Positions 1 to 7,037 of a DNA stretch of 13,924 bases are shown here, piece by piece. Origin of the DNA: CAZIWJ01 sp964542855 (GTDB lineage: Bacteria; Bacteroidota; Bacteroidia; Cytophagales; Cyclobacteriaceae). The notes below the pieces were generated by a model, which was not told where the DNA came from, made no database searches, and was given only the letters and a program-made list of their open reading frames with translations. Within the stretch, counting starts at the first letter, position 1; each line of letters opens with the position of its first letter. The stretch is taken from contig CAZIWJ010000073.1 in assembly GCA_964542855.1 (NCBI GenBank), positions 1-13,924 on the forward strand. Direction: 5' to 3'. Made by a program: the position numbers and the translations under genes.

Positions 1-289
1 GCAAGCAAGACACCTGCCCGATTTTAACGCGCAAAATTGCACACCGGTTTGAAACAAGGTTGATTCAACAAACCAACTTTCTGAATAATTACACGGTTCA
101 TCCGGCAGCAAAATGATAAATAAATCAGCCATGGAATCCGCATAGCCCGGTTGCAGATGGCGAACAGTACGGGCGAATAACCTGCCTTTTGCAGATACTC
201 AGAAAACCGATCAACCTGCTCTTTTATCATCAGCTGTTCCTCATCTCAACGGAAAAGAAAGAGTGTTGCTGAATGTAGGCTTTCCCATT

Positions 290-313
290 CCTCCTGCCGG
301 GCCTCCTGCTGGG
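290..313. repeat. Two tandem 12-bp units, 11/12 identical
   Basis: CCTCCTGCCGGG (290-301) is followed directly by CCTCCTGCTGGG (302-313). The two units differ at one base. No function is evident; it lies in the gene-free stretch ahead of rpiB. Confidence 0.7.
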
Positions 314-363
314 TATCTTCTTCATAGCCTAACCAGCCTGTACAGATGTGCATACAACTCAGC

Positions 364-391
364 GGTACGGTTCTTCGTTCTTTTCCGTACC
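364..391 (+). promoter_or_regulatory. Perfect 7-bp inverted repeat in the rpiB leader
   Basis: GGTACGG (364-370) and CCGTACC (385-391) are exact reverse complements separated by 14 pyrimidine-rich bases (371-384). As RNA this would fold into a 7-bp stem with a U/C-rich loop, ending 31 bases before the rpiB ATG. It is not followed by a T run, so it does not look like a classical terminator of an upstream gene. It could be a leader hairpin or a protein-binding site; the sequence does not decide between them. Confidence 0.4.
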
Positions 392-422
392 TTCGTGTTC
401 GTTCAACTAAATTTATCCACCC

Positions 423-881
423 ATGAAAATTGGTATCGCCGCCGACCACGGCGGCTTCGCGCTTAAAGAAGAACTGAAAAAAGTAATCCAGCACCTCCCG
501 AACGTTGATCTTACCGATTACGGCGCCATCGAGTACGACGGGCAGGACGATTACCCCGACTGCATTGAACCGCTTGCCGTTGCCGTTGGAAAAGGGGAAG
601 TGGAACGCGGTATTGCCGTCTGCGGAAGCGGCGTCGGCGCCTGTATCATTGCCAATAAAGTGCCTAACGTAAAGGCAGCCCTCGTTACCGAATCGTACTC
701 GGCCCACCAGGGCGTGGAACACGACAATATGAATATGATCTGCCTCGGCGGACGCGTAATCGGCGGCGCTATCGCCGAAGAAATCGTACACTCGTTCCTT
801 AAAGCCCACTTTATCGATGAAGGTCGCTTCCGTCGTCGCCTCAACAAACTCATTGCTATCGAGGAACGATATACCCGTTAG
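423..881 (+). CDS. rpiB: Ribose-5-phosphate isomerase B
   Basis: This enzyme interconverts ribulose 5-phosphate and ribose 5-phosphate in the cytoplasm, feeding nucleotide synthesis. At 152 residues it is close to the usual RpiB length. The N-terminal AADHGG (residues 6-11) is the family phosphate/substrate-binding motif. CGSGVGACIIANK (67-79) carries the likely catalytic base Cys67, with Ser69 where Thr is common. HDNMN (100-104) followed by GGRVIG (109-114) matches the region with the ring-opening His, here His100. The Cys places it with the E. coli-like branch, not the actinobacterial branch that uses Glu. LacA/LacB (galactose-6-phosphate isomerase) share the fold, but the neighbouring gnd-zwf-pgl genes argue for RpiB. 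The ATG at 423 has no Shine-Dalgarno, which is normal in Bacteroidota, and gives the full N-terminal motif. It is the first gene of the pentose phosphate cluster, 84 bases ahead of gnd. Confidence 0.93.
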   Translation: MKIGIAADHGGFALKEELKKVIQHLPNVDLTDYGAIEYDGQDDYPDCIEPLAVAVGKGEVERGIAVCGSGVGACIIANKVPNVKAALVTESYSAHQGVEHDNMNMICLGGRVIGGAIAEEIVHSFLKAHFIDEGRFRRRLNKLIAIEERYTR

Positions 882-965
882 GCTATCGCACAGAACAGTA
901 AAGCACCCGACAAACAGAAGGCACCAAGTTTTTACTACAGCATAAAATCGAAGAAAACCACCAAC

Positions 966-2375
966 ATGAACAACTACACCTTTGGAATGATCGGCCTGGG
1001 CGTTATGGGCCGGAATTTCTTATTAAACGTAGCCGATAACGGTTTTTCCGCTCTTGGCCTCGACAACGATCCGGAAAAAGCTGCCTCCCTCGAACACGAA
1101 GGAAACCCGGAAAAAGTAAAAGGGGTAACCGATATGCAGGTGTTCGTACAACACCTGGAAAAACCGCGTAAAATCATGATGCTCGTCCCGGCCGGCAATC
1201 CGGTCGATGCAGTCATCGGAGAAATTATTCCTCTCCTGGAAGAAGGCGACGTACTCATCGATGGCGGGAATTCTCACTTTACCGATACCGACCGCCGCTA
1301 CGAAGCCCTTGCCGCTAAAGGGGTCAATTACATGGGCATCGGCGTTTCCGGCGGTGAACAGGGGGCTCGCTTTGGTCCCAGTATCATGCCCGGCGGTACG
1401 GAAGAGGCGTGGCAGCAGGTGCAACCCATCCTGGAAGCTGCCGCTGCTAAAGTAAATGGATCTCCCTGCGTAACTTACCTGGGCCCCCGTTCGGCCGGAA
1501 ACTACGTTAAAATGGTTCATAACGGCATCGAGTATGCTATCATGCAGCTCATCTCCGAAGCGTACGACATCATGAAACGCGGACTGGGCATGAGCAACAC
1601 CGAACTCCACGAAACCTTTACCCGCTGGAATGAAGGGCCACTTCAATCTTTCCTGATCGAAATTACCGGTGATATTTTCGCCAAACAGGACGACGCCGGG
1701 GAAGGAGACCTTATTGATAAGGTGCTCGATCTGGCCAAACAAAAGGGTACCGGTAAATGGACTTCCCAGCATGCGCTCGACCTGGGTACCCCGCTTAATG
1801 CTATCGACGTGGCAGTTTCCATGCGCTACCTCTCAGCCCGCAAAGATGAACGACAAATTGCCGAAAAGCTGCTTCCCTATGAACAACCTACCATGCAGGA
1901 AGATACCACAGCCGTGGTGTCGCAACTGGAAAATGCCCTGTACTGCAGCTTTGTTACGGCCTACGCCCAGGGGTATGCGCTCCTCCAATCGGCTTCAGAA
2001 GAAATGGGCTACAATTTCAACCTCTCTGAAATTGCCCGCATCTGGCGGGGAGGTTGTATCATCCGGGCCCGGATGTTGGAAGACTTTATGCATGCATTCA
2101 CTAAACGTCCGCACCTGCCGAACTTGCTTACCGATGCTCATTTATCTAACGAAATCCTGGAACGCCAGAACGACTGGCGGGGCATCGCCCAGTTTGCTAT
2201 TCTTTATGGCATTCCGGCCGCAGGTCTGGTTAACTCGCTAACGTATTACGATGCGTATCGTAGCAGCCGCCTGCCTTCTAACCTGGTGCAGGCCCAACGC
2301 GATTACTTCGGAGCCCATACCTACGAACGAACAGATAAAGAAGGAACTTTTCACAGTCAGTGGGGGCAATCCTGA
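966..2375 (+). CDS. gnd: 6-phosphogluconate dehydrogenase, decarboxylating
   Basis: Catalyses oxidative decarboxylation of 6-phosphogluconate to ribulose 5-phosphate, CO2 and NAD(P)H: the third step of the oxidative pentose phosphate pathway. The 469 residues match the long, dimeric form. GLGVMG (residues 10-15) is the Rossmann dinucleotide-binding loop. DGGNS, GVSGGEQGARFGPSIMPGG and the GNYVKMVHNGIEY block are family signatures; in the last, Lys182 and Glu189 correspond to the catalytic Lys183/Glu190 of the sheep enzyme. The C-terminus FGAHTYERTDKEGTFHSQWG is the typical tail that closes over the partner subunit. The ATG at 966 follows an A-rich stretch without Shine-Dalgarno and gives the canonical N-terminus. 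It lies between rpiB and zwf on the same strand (gaps 84 and 48 bases), so a shared transcript is likely. Which cofactor is preferred cannot be read with certainty. Confidence 0.97.
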   Translation: MNNYTFGMIGLGVMGRNFLLNVADNGFSALGLDNDPEKAASLEHEGNPEKVKGVTDMQVFVQHLEKPRKIMMLVPAGNPVDAVIGEIIPLLEEGDVLIDGGNSHFTDTDRRYEALAAKGVNYMGIGVSGGEQGARFGPSIMPGGTEEAWQQVQPILEAAAAKVNGSPCVTYLGPRSAGNYVKMVHNGIEYAIMQLISEAYDIMKRGLGMSNTELHETFTRWNEGPLQSFLIEITGDIFAKQDDAGEGDLIDKVLDLAKQKGTGKWTSQHALDLGTPLNAIDVAVSMRYLSARKDERQIAEKLLPYEQPTMQEDTTAVVSQLENALYCSFVTAYAQGYALLQSASEEMGYNFNLSEIARIWRGGCIIRARMLEDFMHAFTKRPHLPNLLTDAHLSNEILERQNDWRGIAQFAILYGIPAAGLVNSLTYYDAYRSSRLPSNLVQAQRDYFGAHTYERTDKEGTFHSQWGQS

Positions 2376-2423
2376 ACAATAACTTCCCCATATTTTTTAT
2401 TAACTACTACCAACAAGTAAACC

Positions 2424-3911
2424 ATGATCGGATCTTTTCAGCGCCCGGAACCTACCATTACCGTTATTTTTGGGGGCGTAGGCGACCTCAGCCGAAGAAA
2501 GCTGGTTCCGGCACTCTATAATCTTTACATCAATAACTGGCTGCCGGAACAATTTGAAATCCTCGCAGCCAGCTACCACGATCGTAATACCGACTCAATG
2601 CTGAAACAAATGCATGAGGAAGTAACCCGGCATTCCCGGAATAAGGTTACTGAAAAAAGCTGGTCTGGTTTTGCCAAAAGGCTGCATTACTTTAAGCTCG
2701 ATTTCAAAGAGGATGCCGATTATGAAGCCTTGCACCAGCGTATCTATGACATTGAACACGAATGGGGAATATCAGCTAACCGTTTATTCTATTTCTCGGT
2801 TTCTCCCTCTTTTTACAGCGTAATTGCCGAACATGTAGGCCGCGAAGGACTGGTACGCAACGAAAACCTGCACCGGGTAATTATTGAAAAACCCATCGGT
2901 CATGACCTGGCTTCTGCCAAAGCCCTGAACGATAAAATGAAAAGCTGCTTTAAGGAATCGCAGATTTTTCGCATCGATCACTACCTGGGCAAAGAAACCG
3001 TACAGAATATCATGGCCTTCCGCTTTGCCAATGCCATCTTCGAGCCGCTCTGGAACCGCAACCACATCGATAACATCCAAATTACCGTGGCCGAAGAAGT
3101 TAGCGTAGAAGAACGGGGAAAGTATTACGATCAATCAGGGGCTTTGCGCGACATGGTACAGAATCACATCCTGCAGTTACTTACCCTGGTTGCCATGGAA
3201 CCCCCGGTTACTTACGGGGCCGCTGAAATAATGAACCGTAAGGTAGATGTGCTTAACGCCATTAGGAAGTTTACCCCTGAAGATGTAAAAAAATATACCG
3301 TTCGCGGACAGTACTTTGCTTCCGACAACGGTGAGGTACCAGAGTATCGGGGCTCCCGTGGGGTTCCGGAAAACTCCAATACCGAAACCTACGTGGCCAT
3401 GCGGCTGCTTATCGATAACTGGCGCTGGAAAGACGTTCCCTTTTACATACGGACCGGTAAATCCCTGCCGGCCAAGTACACTTACATTAACATACAGTTT
3501 AAGCCGGTTACTCACCAGCTCTTTCCCAATGAATTACAATACGACGCCAGCCCTAACTTCCTGGTGATGAATATTCAGCCGGAAATGAACATTAAGTTGT
3601 GTTTCCAGGCCAAAGAACCGGGGCTAACCATGAACCTGTACCCGGCCACCATGCAGTTCGATTATTCTGCCGAAGGCAAAGCTAAAACGCCCGAAGCTTA
3701 CGAAACACTCCTGCTCGATGGCATGAAAGGGAACGGATCGCTATTTATGCGTTCCGACCAGGTGGAAGTGGCCTGGGAACTAGTAACACCAATCCTCGAA
3801 GAATGGAAAAATAATAAAGCTGCCGATTTCCCGAATTATAAAGGCAAAACCTGGGGGCCGAAAGCAGCCGATGACCTGTTAGCCCAGGATAACCGAAAGT
3901 GGTTTCAATAA
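2424..3911 (+). CDS. zwf: Glucose-6-phosphate 1-dehydrogenase
   Basis: Oxidises glucose 6-phosphate to 6-phosphogluconolactone while reducing NADP+ (or NAD+), the entry step of the oxidative pentose phosphate pathway. The 495 residues are the usual length. FGGVGDLSRRKL (residues 16-27) is the GxxGDLxxRK nucleotide-binding motif. RIDHYLGKE (183-191) is the substrate-binding signature, with Lys190 contacting the phosphate. The GALRDMVQNH block contains the catalytic base, here His248. PFYIRTGK in the C-terminal domain is also conserved. The ATG at 2424 places the Rossmann motif close to the N-terminus as in homologues. Its stop codon overlaps the start of pgl in a TAATG junction, which implies translational coupling of the two consecutive steps. 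The product is cytoplasmic. Confidence 0.97.
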   Translation: MIGSFQRPEPTITVIFGGVGDLSRRKLVPALYNLYINNWLPEQFEILAASYHDRNTDSMLKQMHEEVTRHSRNKVTEKSWSGFAKRLHYFKLDFKEDADYEALHQRIYDIEHEWGISANRLFYFSVSPSFYSVIAEHVGREGLVRNENLHRVIIEKPIGHDLASAKALNDKMKSCFKESQIFRIDHYLGKETVQNIMAFRFANAIFEPLWNRNHIDNIQITVAEEVSVEERGKYYDQSGALRDMVQNHILQLLTLVAMEPPVTYGAAEIMNRKVDVLNAIRKFTPEDVKKYTVRGQYFASDNGEVPEYRGSRGVPENSNTETYVAMRLLIDNWRWKDVPFYIRTGKSLPAKYTYINIQFKPVTHQLFPNELQYDASPNFLVMNIQPEMNIKLCFQAKEPGLTMNLYPATMQFDYSAEGKAKTPEAYETLLLDGMKGNGSLFMRSDQVEVAWELVTPILEEWKNNKAADFPNYKGKTWGPKAADDLLAQDNRKWFQ

Positions 3912-4621
3912 TGAGTATTATGCTGAAAATATTTCCCGAAAAACTGGAAGCCAGTTACTACGCGGTGTCCCTGTTTCTCGATACCTGCCGGAAAGCCATA
4001 GAAGAAAGAGGAAAGTGTACCATCGCCCTCACCGGGGGCAGTTCGCCCGATAAACTTTACAGCCTGCTGGCTGAAGATAAAGATAAACTGGACTGGAGCA
4101 AGTTATACATTTTCTGGGGCGATGAGCGCATGGTACCTTTCAATCACCCCGATAATAATGCCGCCATGGCCTACGAGAAGCTACTAAACCATGTGCCCGT
4201 TAACCCGGAGCAGGTATTTCGTATGCATCATGAGCCCGATCCTGAAACAGCTGCCGTGGCTTACCAAAAACAGGTAACGGATGTGCTGGGAGAAGAAAAC
4301 CCACGTTTCGACCTTATCTTGTTAGGCATGGGCGATGACGGGCATACGGCTTCTTTATTCCCCGGTACCCGGGCCCTTGCTGTAAACCACCGGTGGGTAG
4401 TGGCAAACTACGTGGAAGCTAAGGACGCCTGGCGCATCACGTTTACTTACCCGTTAATTAATCGCGCCCGCCAGGTGGTATTCCTGGTGTTCGGCGAAAA
4501 AAAAGCCCCTGTTCTCCACGAGGTGCTTAATAGCGAGGAGAAGAAATACCCCGTTCAGCACGTTGAAGCTGAGCAGGTTGCCTGGATACTGGATAAGGCG
4601 GCGGCAGGTAAACAGCATTGA
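3911..4621 (+). CDS. pgl: 6-phosphogluconolactonase
   Basis: Hydrolyses 6-phosphogluconolactone to 6-phosphogluconate, linking zwf to gnd. It belongs to the NagB/RpiA-like (DevB-type) family, not the beta-propeller Pgl family. Motifs, numbered from the ATG at 3911 (236 residues), are TGGSSP (41-46), GDERMVP (70-76) and GMGDDGHTASLFPG (139-152); the last carries the conserved Asp-Gly-His of the active site. I chose the ATG at 3911, whose A is the last base of the zwf TAA, over a GTG 12 bases upstream. A second ATG at 3920 is also possible. The one-base overlap points to coupled translation with zwf. It is probably the last gene of the pentose phosphate operon, because a 58-base gap with candidate promoter sequence precedes yaaA. 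Confidence 0.95.
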   Translation: MSIMLKIFPEKLEASYYAVSLFLDTCRKAIEERGKCTIALTGGSSPDKLYSLLAEDKDKLDWSKLYIFWGDERMVPFNHPDNNAAMAYEKLLNHVPVNPEQVFRMHHEPDPETAAVAYQKQVTDVLGEENPRFDLILLGMGDDGHTASLFPGTRALAVNHRWVVANYVEAKDAWRITFTYPLINRARQVVFLVFGEKKAPVLHEVLNSEEKKYPVQHVEAEQVAWILDKAAAGKQH

Positions 4622-4640
4622 ATTAATACACAGTTATTTC

Positions 4641-4672
4641 TGTTATTTTGTTAAGTAATATAAACTCTTTTG
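4641..4672 (+). promoter_or_regulatory. Possible yaaA promoter region
   Basis: The 58-base gap between pgl and yaaA is AT-rich and holds TATTTTG (4644-4650), one base shorter than the Bacteroidota -7 consensus TAnnTTTG, and a second TTTTG ending at 4672. Neither has a convincing -33 element at the usual distance, so this is only a candidate for separate expression of yaaA. Confidence 0.25.
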
Positions 4673-4679
4673 CTTAGTT

Positions 4680-5441
4680 ATGATTGTTATTTTATCGCCA
4701 GCAAAAACCATGGACTTCAGCGACAGTCCGTTAAATACCTACACTAAACCTGAATTTTCTAAAGAAGCTGGTAACCTGGCCGATATCCTTCAAAAGAAAT
4801 CGAAGGAGGAATTGGCTAAACTGATGTCAATTTCCGACGACCTGGCTGGCAAAACATACAACCAGTTTCAGGAATTTAATGAACCAGAAACTGAAGAGCA
4901 GGCTAAACAAGCTATTTTAGCGTACAATGGCGATGTATATGGTGTGCTGGATAAAAATAATTACACTAACGAAGAATTTGCATTTGCCCAGGATCACGTA
5001 CGGATTATTTCCGGGTTGTACGGCATACTTAAACCGCTAGACTTAATTAAACCATACCGGCTGGAAATGAAAACCGCCCTGGAAAATCCCAAAGGAAGAA
5101 ACCTGTACAAATTCTGGACTGATACGGCCACTCGCCACCTGAACCAGGCACTGGAATCTTCAGGAAGCCGGGTGCTGTTAAATCTGGCATCTAAAGAATA
5201 CAGTAAAATCATTGCGCCCGGGGAATTATCTGCCGACATTATTACTCCGGTTTTTAAAGAAGTCAGGGGAAAAGAACTAAAAACAATCGGGTTGTACGCC
5301 AAACAGGCACGAGGATTGATGACTGATTATGTTATTAAGCATAAAATCAATAACCCTGAAAAGCTAAAAAGCTTCTCCTCAGAAGATTATCAGTACAGCA
5401 ATGAGCACTCTTCAGACAATGAATGGGTGTTTATCCGTTAA
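4680..5441 (+). CDS. yaaA: Peroxide stress protein YaaA (DUF328/UPF0246)
   Basis: YaaA-family proteins protect against hydrogen peroxide; in E. coli the gene is induced by OxyR and limits free intracellular iron, and the protein has been reported to bind DNA. The start MIVILSPAKTMDF is the hallmark of the family. The internal blocks AILAYNGDVYGVLD, RIISGLYGILKPLDLIKPYRLEM, LYKFW and NLASKEYSK are all recognisable conserved stretches. At 253 residues the protein has the usual length (E. coli about 258), with no signal peptide or membrane span, so it is cytoplasmic. It follows the NADPH-producing oxidative pentose phosphate cluster on the same strand after 58 bases. Shared regulation would make sense for oxidative defence, but that is inference from position. 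I saw no OxyR- or PerR-type box upstream. Confidence 0.95.
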   Translation: MIVILSPAKTMDFSDSPLNTYTKPEFSKEAGNLADILQKKSKEELAKLMSISDDLAGKTYNQFQEFNEPETEEQAKQAILAYNGDVYGVLDKNNYTNEEFAFAQDHVRIISGLYGILKPLDLIKPYRLEMKTALENPKGRNLYKFWTDTATRHLNQALESSGSRVLLNLASKEYSKIIAPGELSADIITPVFKEVRGKELKTIGLYAKQARGLMTDYVIKHKINNPEKLKSFSSEDYQYSNEHSSDNEWVFIR

Positions 5442-5509
5442 AAATGAAGTAAATTCAAGTGTATTTAGTTTACATTAGGGTTACTTTCATTAATTAATCA
5501 ACAAACAAA

Positions 5510-5527
5510 ACCGGCACTTTTACCGGT
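5510..5527. promoter_or_regulatory. Short hairpin ahead of the 204-residue protein gene
   Basis: ACCGG (5510-5514) and CCGGT (5523-5527) form a 5-bp inverted repeat with an 8-base loop in the 108-base gap between yaaA and the next gene. On the + strand an A run precedes the stem and no T run follows. On the minus strand the stem is followed by TTTTG, which is the polarity of a minus-strand terminator. The stem is short, so this is weak. Confidence 0.3.
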
Positions 5528-5542
5528 ATTAAAAACTAAAAC

Positions 5543-5549
5543 AGGAGGT
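5543..5549 (+). promoter_or_regulatory. Strong Shine-Dalgarno sequence directly abutting a start codon
   Basis: AGGAGGT at 5543-5549 is a near-perfect complement of the 16S rRNA tail, but it touches the ATG at 5550 with no spacer. Normal spacing is about 5-9 bases. Other genes in the window lack a Shine-Dalgarno. There is no nearby in-frame alternative start that would restore spacing, because the next Met is about 90 codons on. Confidence 0.5.
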
Positions 5550-6164
5550 ATGGCAACGTATTTCGATAAGCTGGTAGAGAAAATTTTTCCCGCAAAGCTA
5601 AAAGGCGATCCCACAACAATTGTTCACGAGATAATCCGTCGCAGCGATCGCGAAAAGCAAGAATACCAGAAATGGAAGGAGCGGGAAGATTCTAACCAGT
5701 GGTTAAAAGAAATTGAGCAGGCTTATCATTACAAAAAAACCCAGATCCGCTCTACCATCGATGTACACCTGTTCTCCTCGAACGGGGCCAATGGGTTCGC
5801 CGTAACCTATCACCCCAGCATGAATAAAAAAGACTTCCAGCACCTCTTCGACTTTTTTAAAGAGCAAACGCTGGGTATGGGATACCGGGTTGCCAGCTCC
5901 GACCGCCGCATTGCCGATCGGGGTAACTTTATTGAAACTAAAGATAAGTACTACCTCAAACCACCACTTAATGCAGCTGATCTGGACAGCGTTCCTATTC
6001 TCTGCGATCAACTGTATGGTAATGTACTCATTGAACAGATTCTCGTAAACGATAAGCCCAGCTACATTAAACTACTGGTTAGCTTTTATTCCGACCGCAT
6101 GTATAAAGAAGCCAGGAGCTACGATGAATTTATCGAGCGTTTATTTCACAAGGTTAACGAGTAA
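5550..6164 (+). CDS. Hypothetical cytoplasmic protein, 204 residues
   Basis: I do not recognise this protein. It has no signal peptide and no membrane span and is rich in charged and aromatic residues. The first 65 or so residues (FDKLVEKIFPAKLKGDP, then a Lys/Glu/Arg-rich stretch with EKQEYQKWKERED) look helical. The remainder appears mixed alpha/beta, with two aromatic-rich segments (KDFQHLFDFFKEQTLGMGYRVASSDRR near residues 93-119 and YIKLLVSFYSDRMYKEARSYDEFIERLF near the C-terminus). No catalytic motif stands out. Codon use and reading-frame quality resemble the neighbours, and the frame is uninterrupted, so it is very likely a real gene. It sits alone, 108 bases after yaaA and about 60 bases before the next gene's start. 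The start at 5550 is the only sensible one, with the abutting AGGAGGT noted separately. Confidence 0.8.
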   Translation: MATYFDKLVEKIFPAKLKGDPTTIVHEIIRRSDREKQEYQKWKEREDSNQWLKEIEQAYHYKKTQIRSTIDVHLFSSNGANGFAVTYHPSMNKKDFQHLFDFFKEQTLGMGYRVASSDRRIADRGNFIETKDKYYLKPPLNAADLDSVPILCDQLYGNVLIEQILVNDKPSYIKLLVSFYSDRMYKEARSYDEFIERLFHKVNE

Positions 6165-6177
6165 CTTTTCGCTTATC

Positions 6178-6185
6178 TATTTTTG
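6178..6185 (+). promoter_or_regulatory. Bacteroidota-type -7 element (TATTTTTG)
   Basis: TATTTTTG matches the TAnnTTTG -7 consensus of Bacteroidota sigma-A-type promoters exactly. It lies 13 bases after the stop of the 204-residue protein and 41 bases ahead of the ATG at 6227. No clear TTG -33 element is seen at the usual 19-base distance. If used, transcription would begin near 6190, which supports the ATG at 6227 over the GTG at 6197. Confidence 0.45.
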
Positions 6186-6226
6186 TTCCTAACTTCGTGA
6201 TCTCGTTAAACATTAAGCCAGCACTT

Positions 6227-6598
6227 ATGACAAAAGTATTTTACCCTGCTTTTGCGCTGTTTGCCCTGTGCGTAATCAGTGCATTTGTATCACCCCCTAA
6301 AGAAGGTCAACTGATTAATACATCGCTTGAAATTACAATCCTGGACGAACTGGGCAATGTGGTTCCCGGTGTGGAAGTACAACTTTACCGAAATACAGAA
6401 GATTACCGCCAGGATACCAACGCATTAACCGATAAGTTTATAACCGATAAGAAGGGAGAGGTTCTTTTTAAAAAGCTCGATCCCAGGGTTTATTTCGTCG
6501 ATGCGGTGAAAGGCGACAGCAGTAATGCCGGCGGGGCAGTGGCTACCGATACGCTGGAAAAAAACAGAAGAAACAGAGTAAATATCATCATCGAGTAA
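6227..6598 (+). CDS. Exported protein with Cna-B/carboxypeptidase-regulatory-like fold
   Basis: A 123-residue protein beginning MTKVFYPAFALFALCVISAF, a short hydrophobic N-terminal segment consistent with a signal peptide or membrane anchor. The Cys at residue 15 is not in a good lipobox (FALC), so a lipoprotein is unlikely. The rest (about 30-123) resembles a transthyretin-like or Cna-B/carboxypeptidase regulatory-like beta-sandwich: LEITILDELGNVVPGVEVQLY, then a TDKKGEVLFKKLDPRVYFVDA strand-turn-strand that matches the usual 'T-D-x-x-G-x-x-x-F-x-x-L' pattern. Such domains are structural and often bind partners on the envelope; no enzyme activity is implied. A GTG at 6197 would extend it by 10 residues, but the ATG at 6227 gives the better signal sequence and fits the promoter element. 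It ends one base before the thioesterase start, so the two are probably co-translated. Confidence 0.75.
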   Translation: MTKVFYPAFALFALCVISAFVSPPKEGQLINTSLEITILDELGNVVPGVEVQLYRNTEDYRQDTNALTDKFITDKKGEVLFKKLDPRVYFVDAVKGDSSNAGGAVATDTLEKNRRNRVNIIIE

Positions 6599-6599
6599 C

Positions 6600-7037
6600 A
6601 TGAATAAAGAGCTGGAATCAAAATTCAGGTTTAGTACACCAATCGAGTTACGTTATTCCGACATGGACATGTTTGGCCACGCCAACAATGCGGCTTACCT
6701 TACCTACATTGAACTGGCCCGGGTTCGCTACATGCGTGAAATTCATGATTACCAGTTTGGCGATACTACCTTTGTCGTAGCCCATGCCAGCATGGATTTT
6801 AAAATACCAATCCTGTTCGATGACGATCCTATGATTTACCTCAGGACTTCGAAAATTGGAAATACCAGCCTTACTATCGATAACGTAATTGTAGACGAAC
6901 AAAGGAAAAAGCTGTTCTTCGAGGCAACAACGGTGATGGTTTGCATTAGTAAGTTGAGTGGAGAGCCCATTCCGGTTCCTGAATTTTACAAAGAACGAAT
7001 CCTGGGCTACGAGCCTTCCGATGTAACTGTTAAGTAG
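6600..7037 (+). CDS. Acyl-CoA thioesterase, 4HBT/hotdog family
   Basis: A 145-residue single-domain hotdog-fold protein, the usual length for YbgC/FadM-like thioesterases, which hydrolyse acyl-CoA or aryl-CoA thioesters in the cytoplasm. RYSDMDMFGHANNAAYLTYIE (residues 18-38) is the family signature; Asp23 is at the position of the catalytic Asp of 4-hydroxybenzoyl-CoA thioesterase, and GHANN lies at the start of the central hotdog helix. The later DFKIPILFDDDPMIYLRTSKIGNTSLTIDNVI segment matches the strands that line the acyl pocket. Substrate cannot be inferred. The ATG at 6600 is separated by a single C from the TAA of the preceding exported protein. A GC-rich hairpin starts right at its stop codon, so it probably ends this transcript. 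Confidence 0.9.
   Translation: MNKELESKFRFSTPIELRYSDMDMFGHANNAAYLTYIELARVRYMREIHDYQFGDTTFVVAHASMDFKIPILFDDDPMIYLRTSKIGNTSLTIDNVIVDEQRKKLFFEATTVMVCISKLSGEPIPVPEFYKERILGYEPSDVTVK

Larger units (their letters stand above)
1..422. other. Left-edge region without a recognisable gene
   Basis: I see no convincing gene here. On the + strand an open frame enters from the left edge and stops at about 116; it could be the last 37 or so codons of an upstream gene, but the peptide (ending NNYTVHPAAK) matches nothing I recognise. On the minus strand a 68-codon frame (230 down to 24) starts with MIKEQVDRFSEYLQ behind a GAGGAA-like purine stretch; it is Cys-rich, unfamiliar and I do not call it. The rest holds a short tandem repeat (290-313) and an inverted repeat (364-391), listed separately, and presumably the promoter and leader of rpiB. 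A TAAATTTA at 408-415 resembles the Bacteroidota -7 element with one mismatch, but it lies so close to the rpiB ATG that it would give an almost leaderless transcript. Confidence 0.5.

Noticed and set aside
24..230. 68-codon minus-strand open frame with a purine stretch before its ATG
   Set aside because: Unfamiliar, Cys-rich peptide of low complexity as a protein candidate; no supporting context. It is mentioned only within the description of the left-edge region.
246..809. Long minus-strand open frame of 187 codons
   Set aside because: It lies mostly opposite rpiB, whose identity is certain, so it is a shadow frame.
1023..1772. Minus-strand frame of 249 codons opposite gnd
   Set aside because: Shadow of a clearly identified enzyme gene; no family resemblance in its translation.
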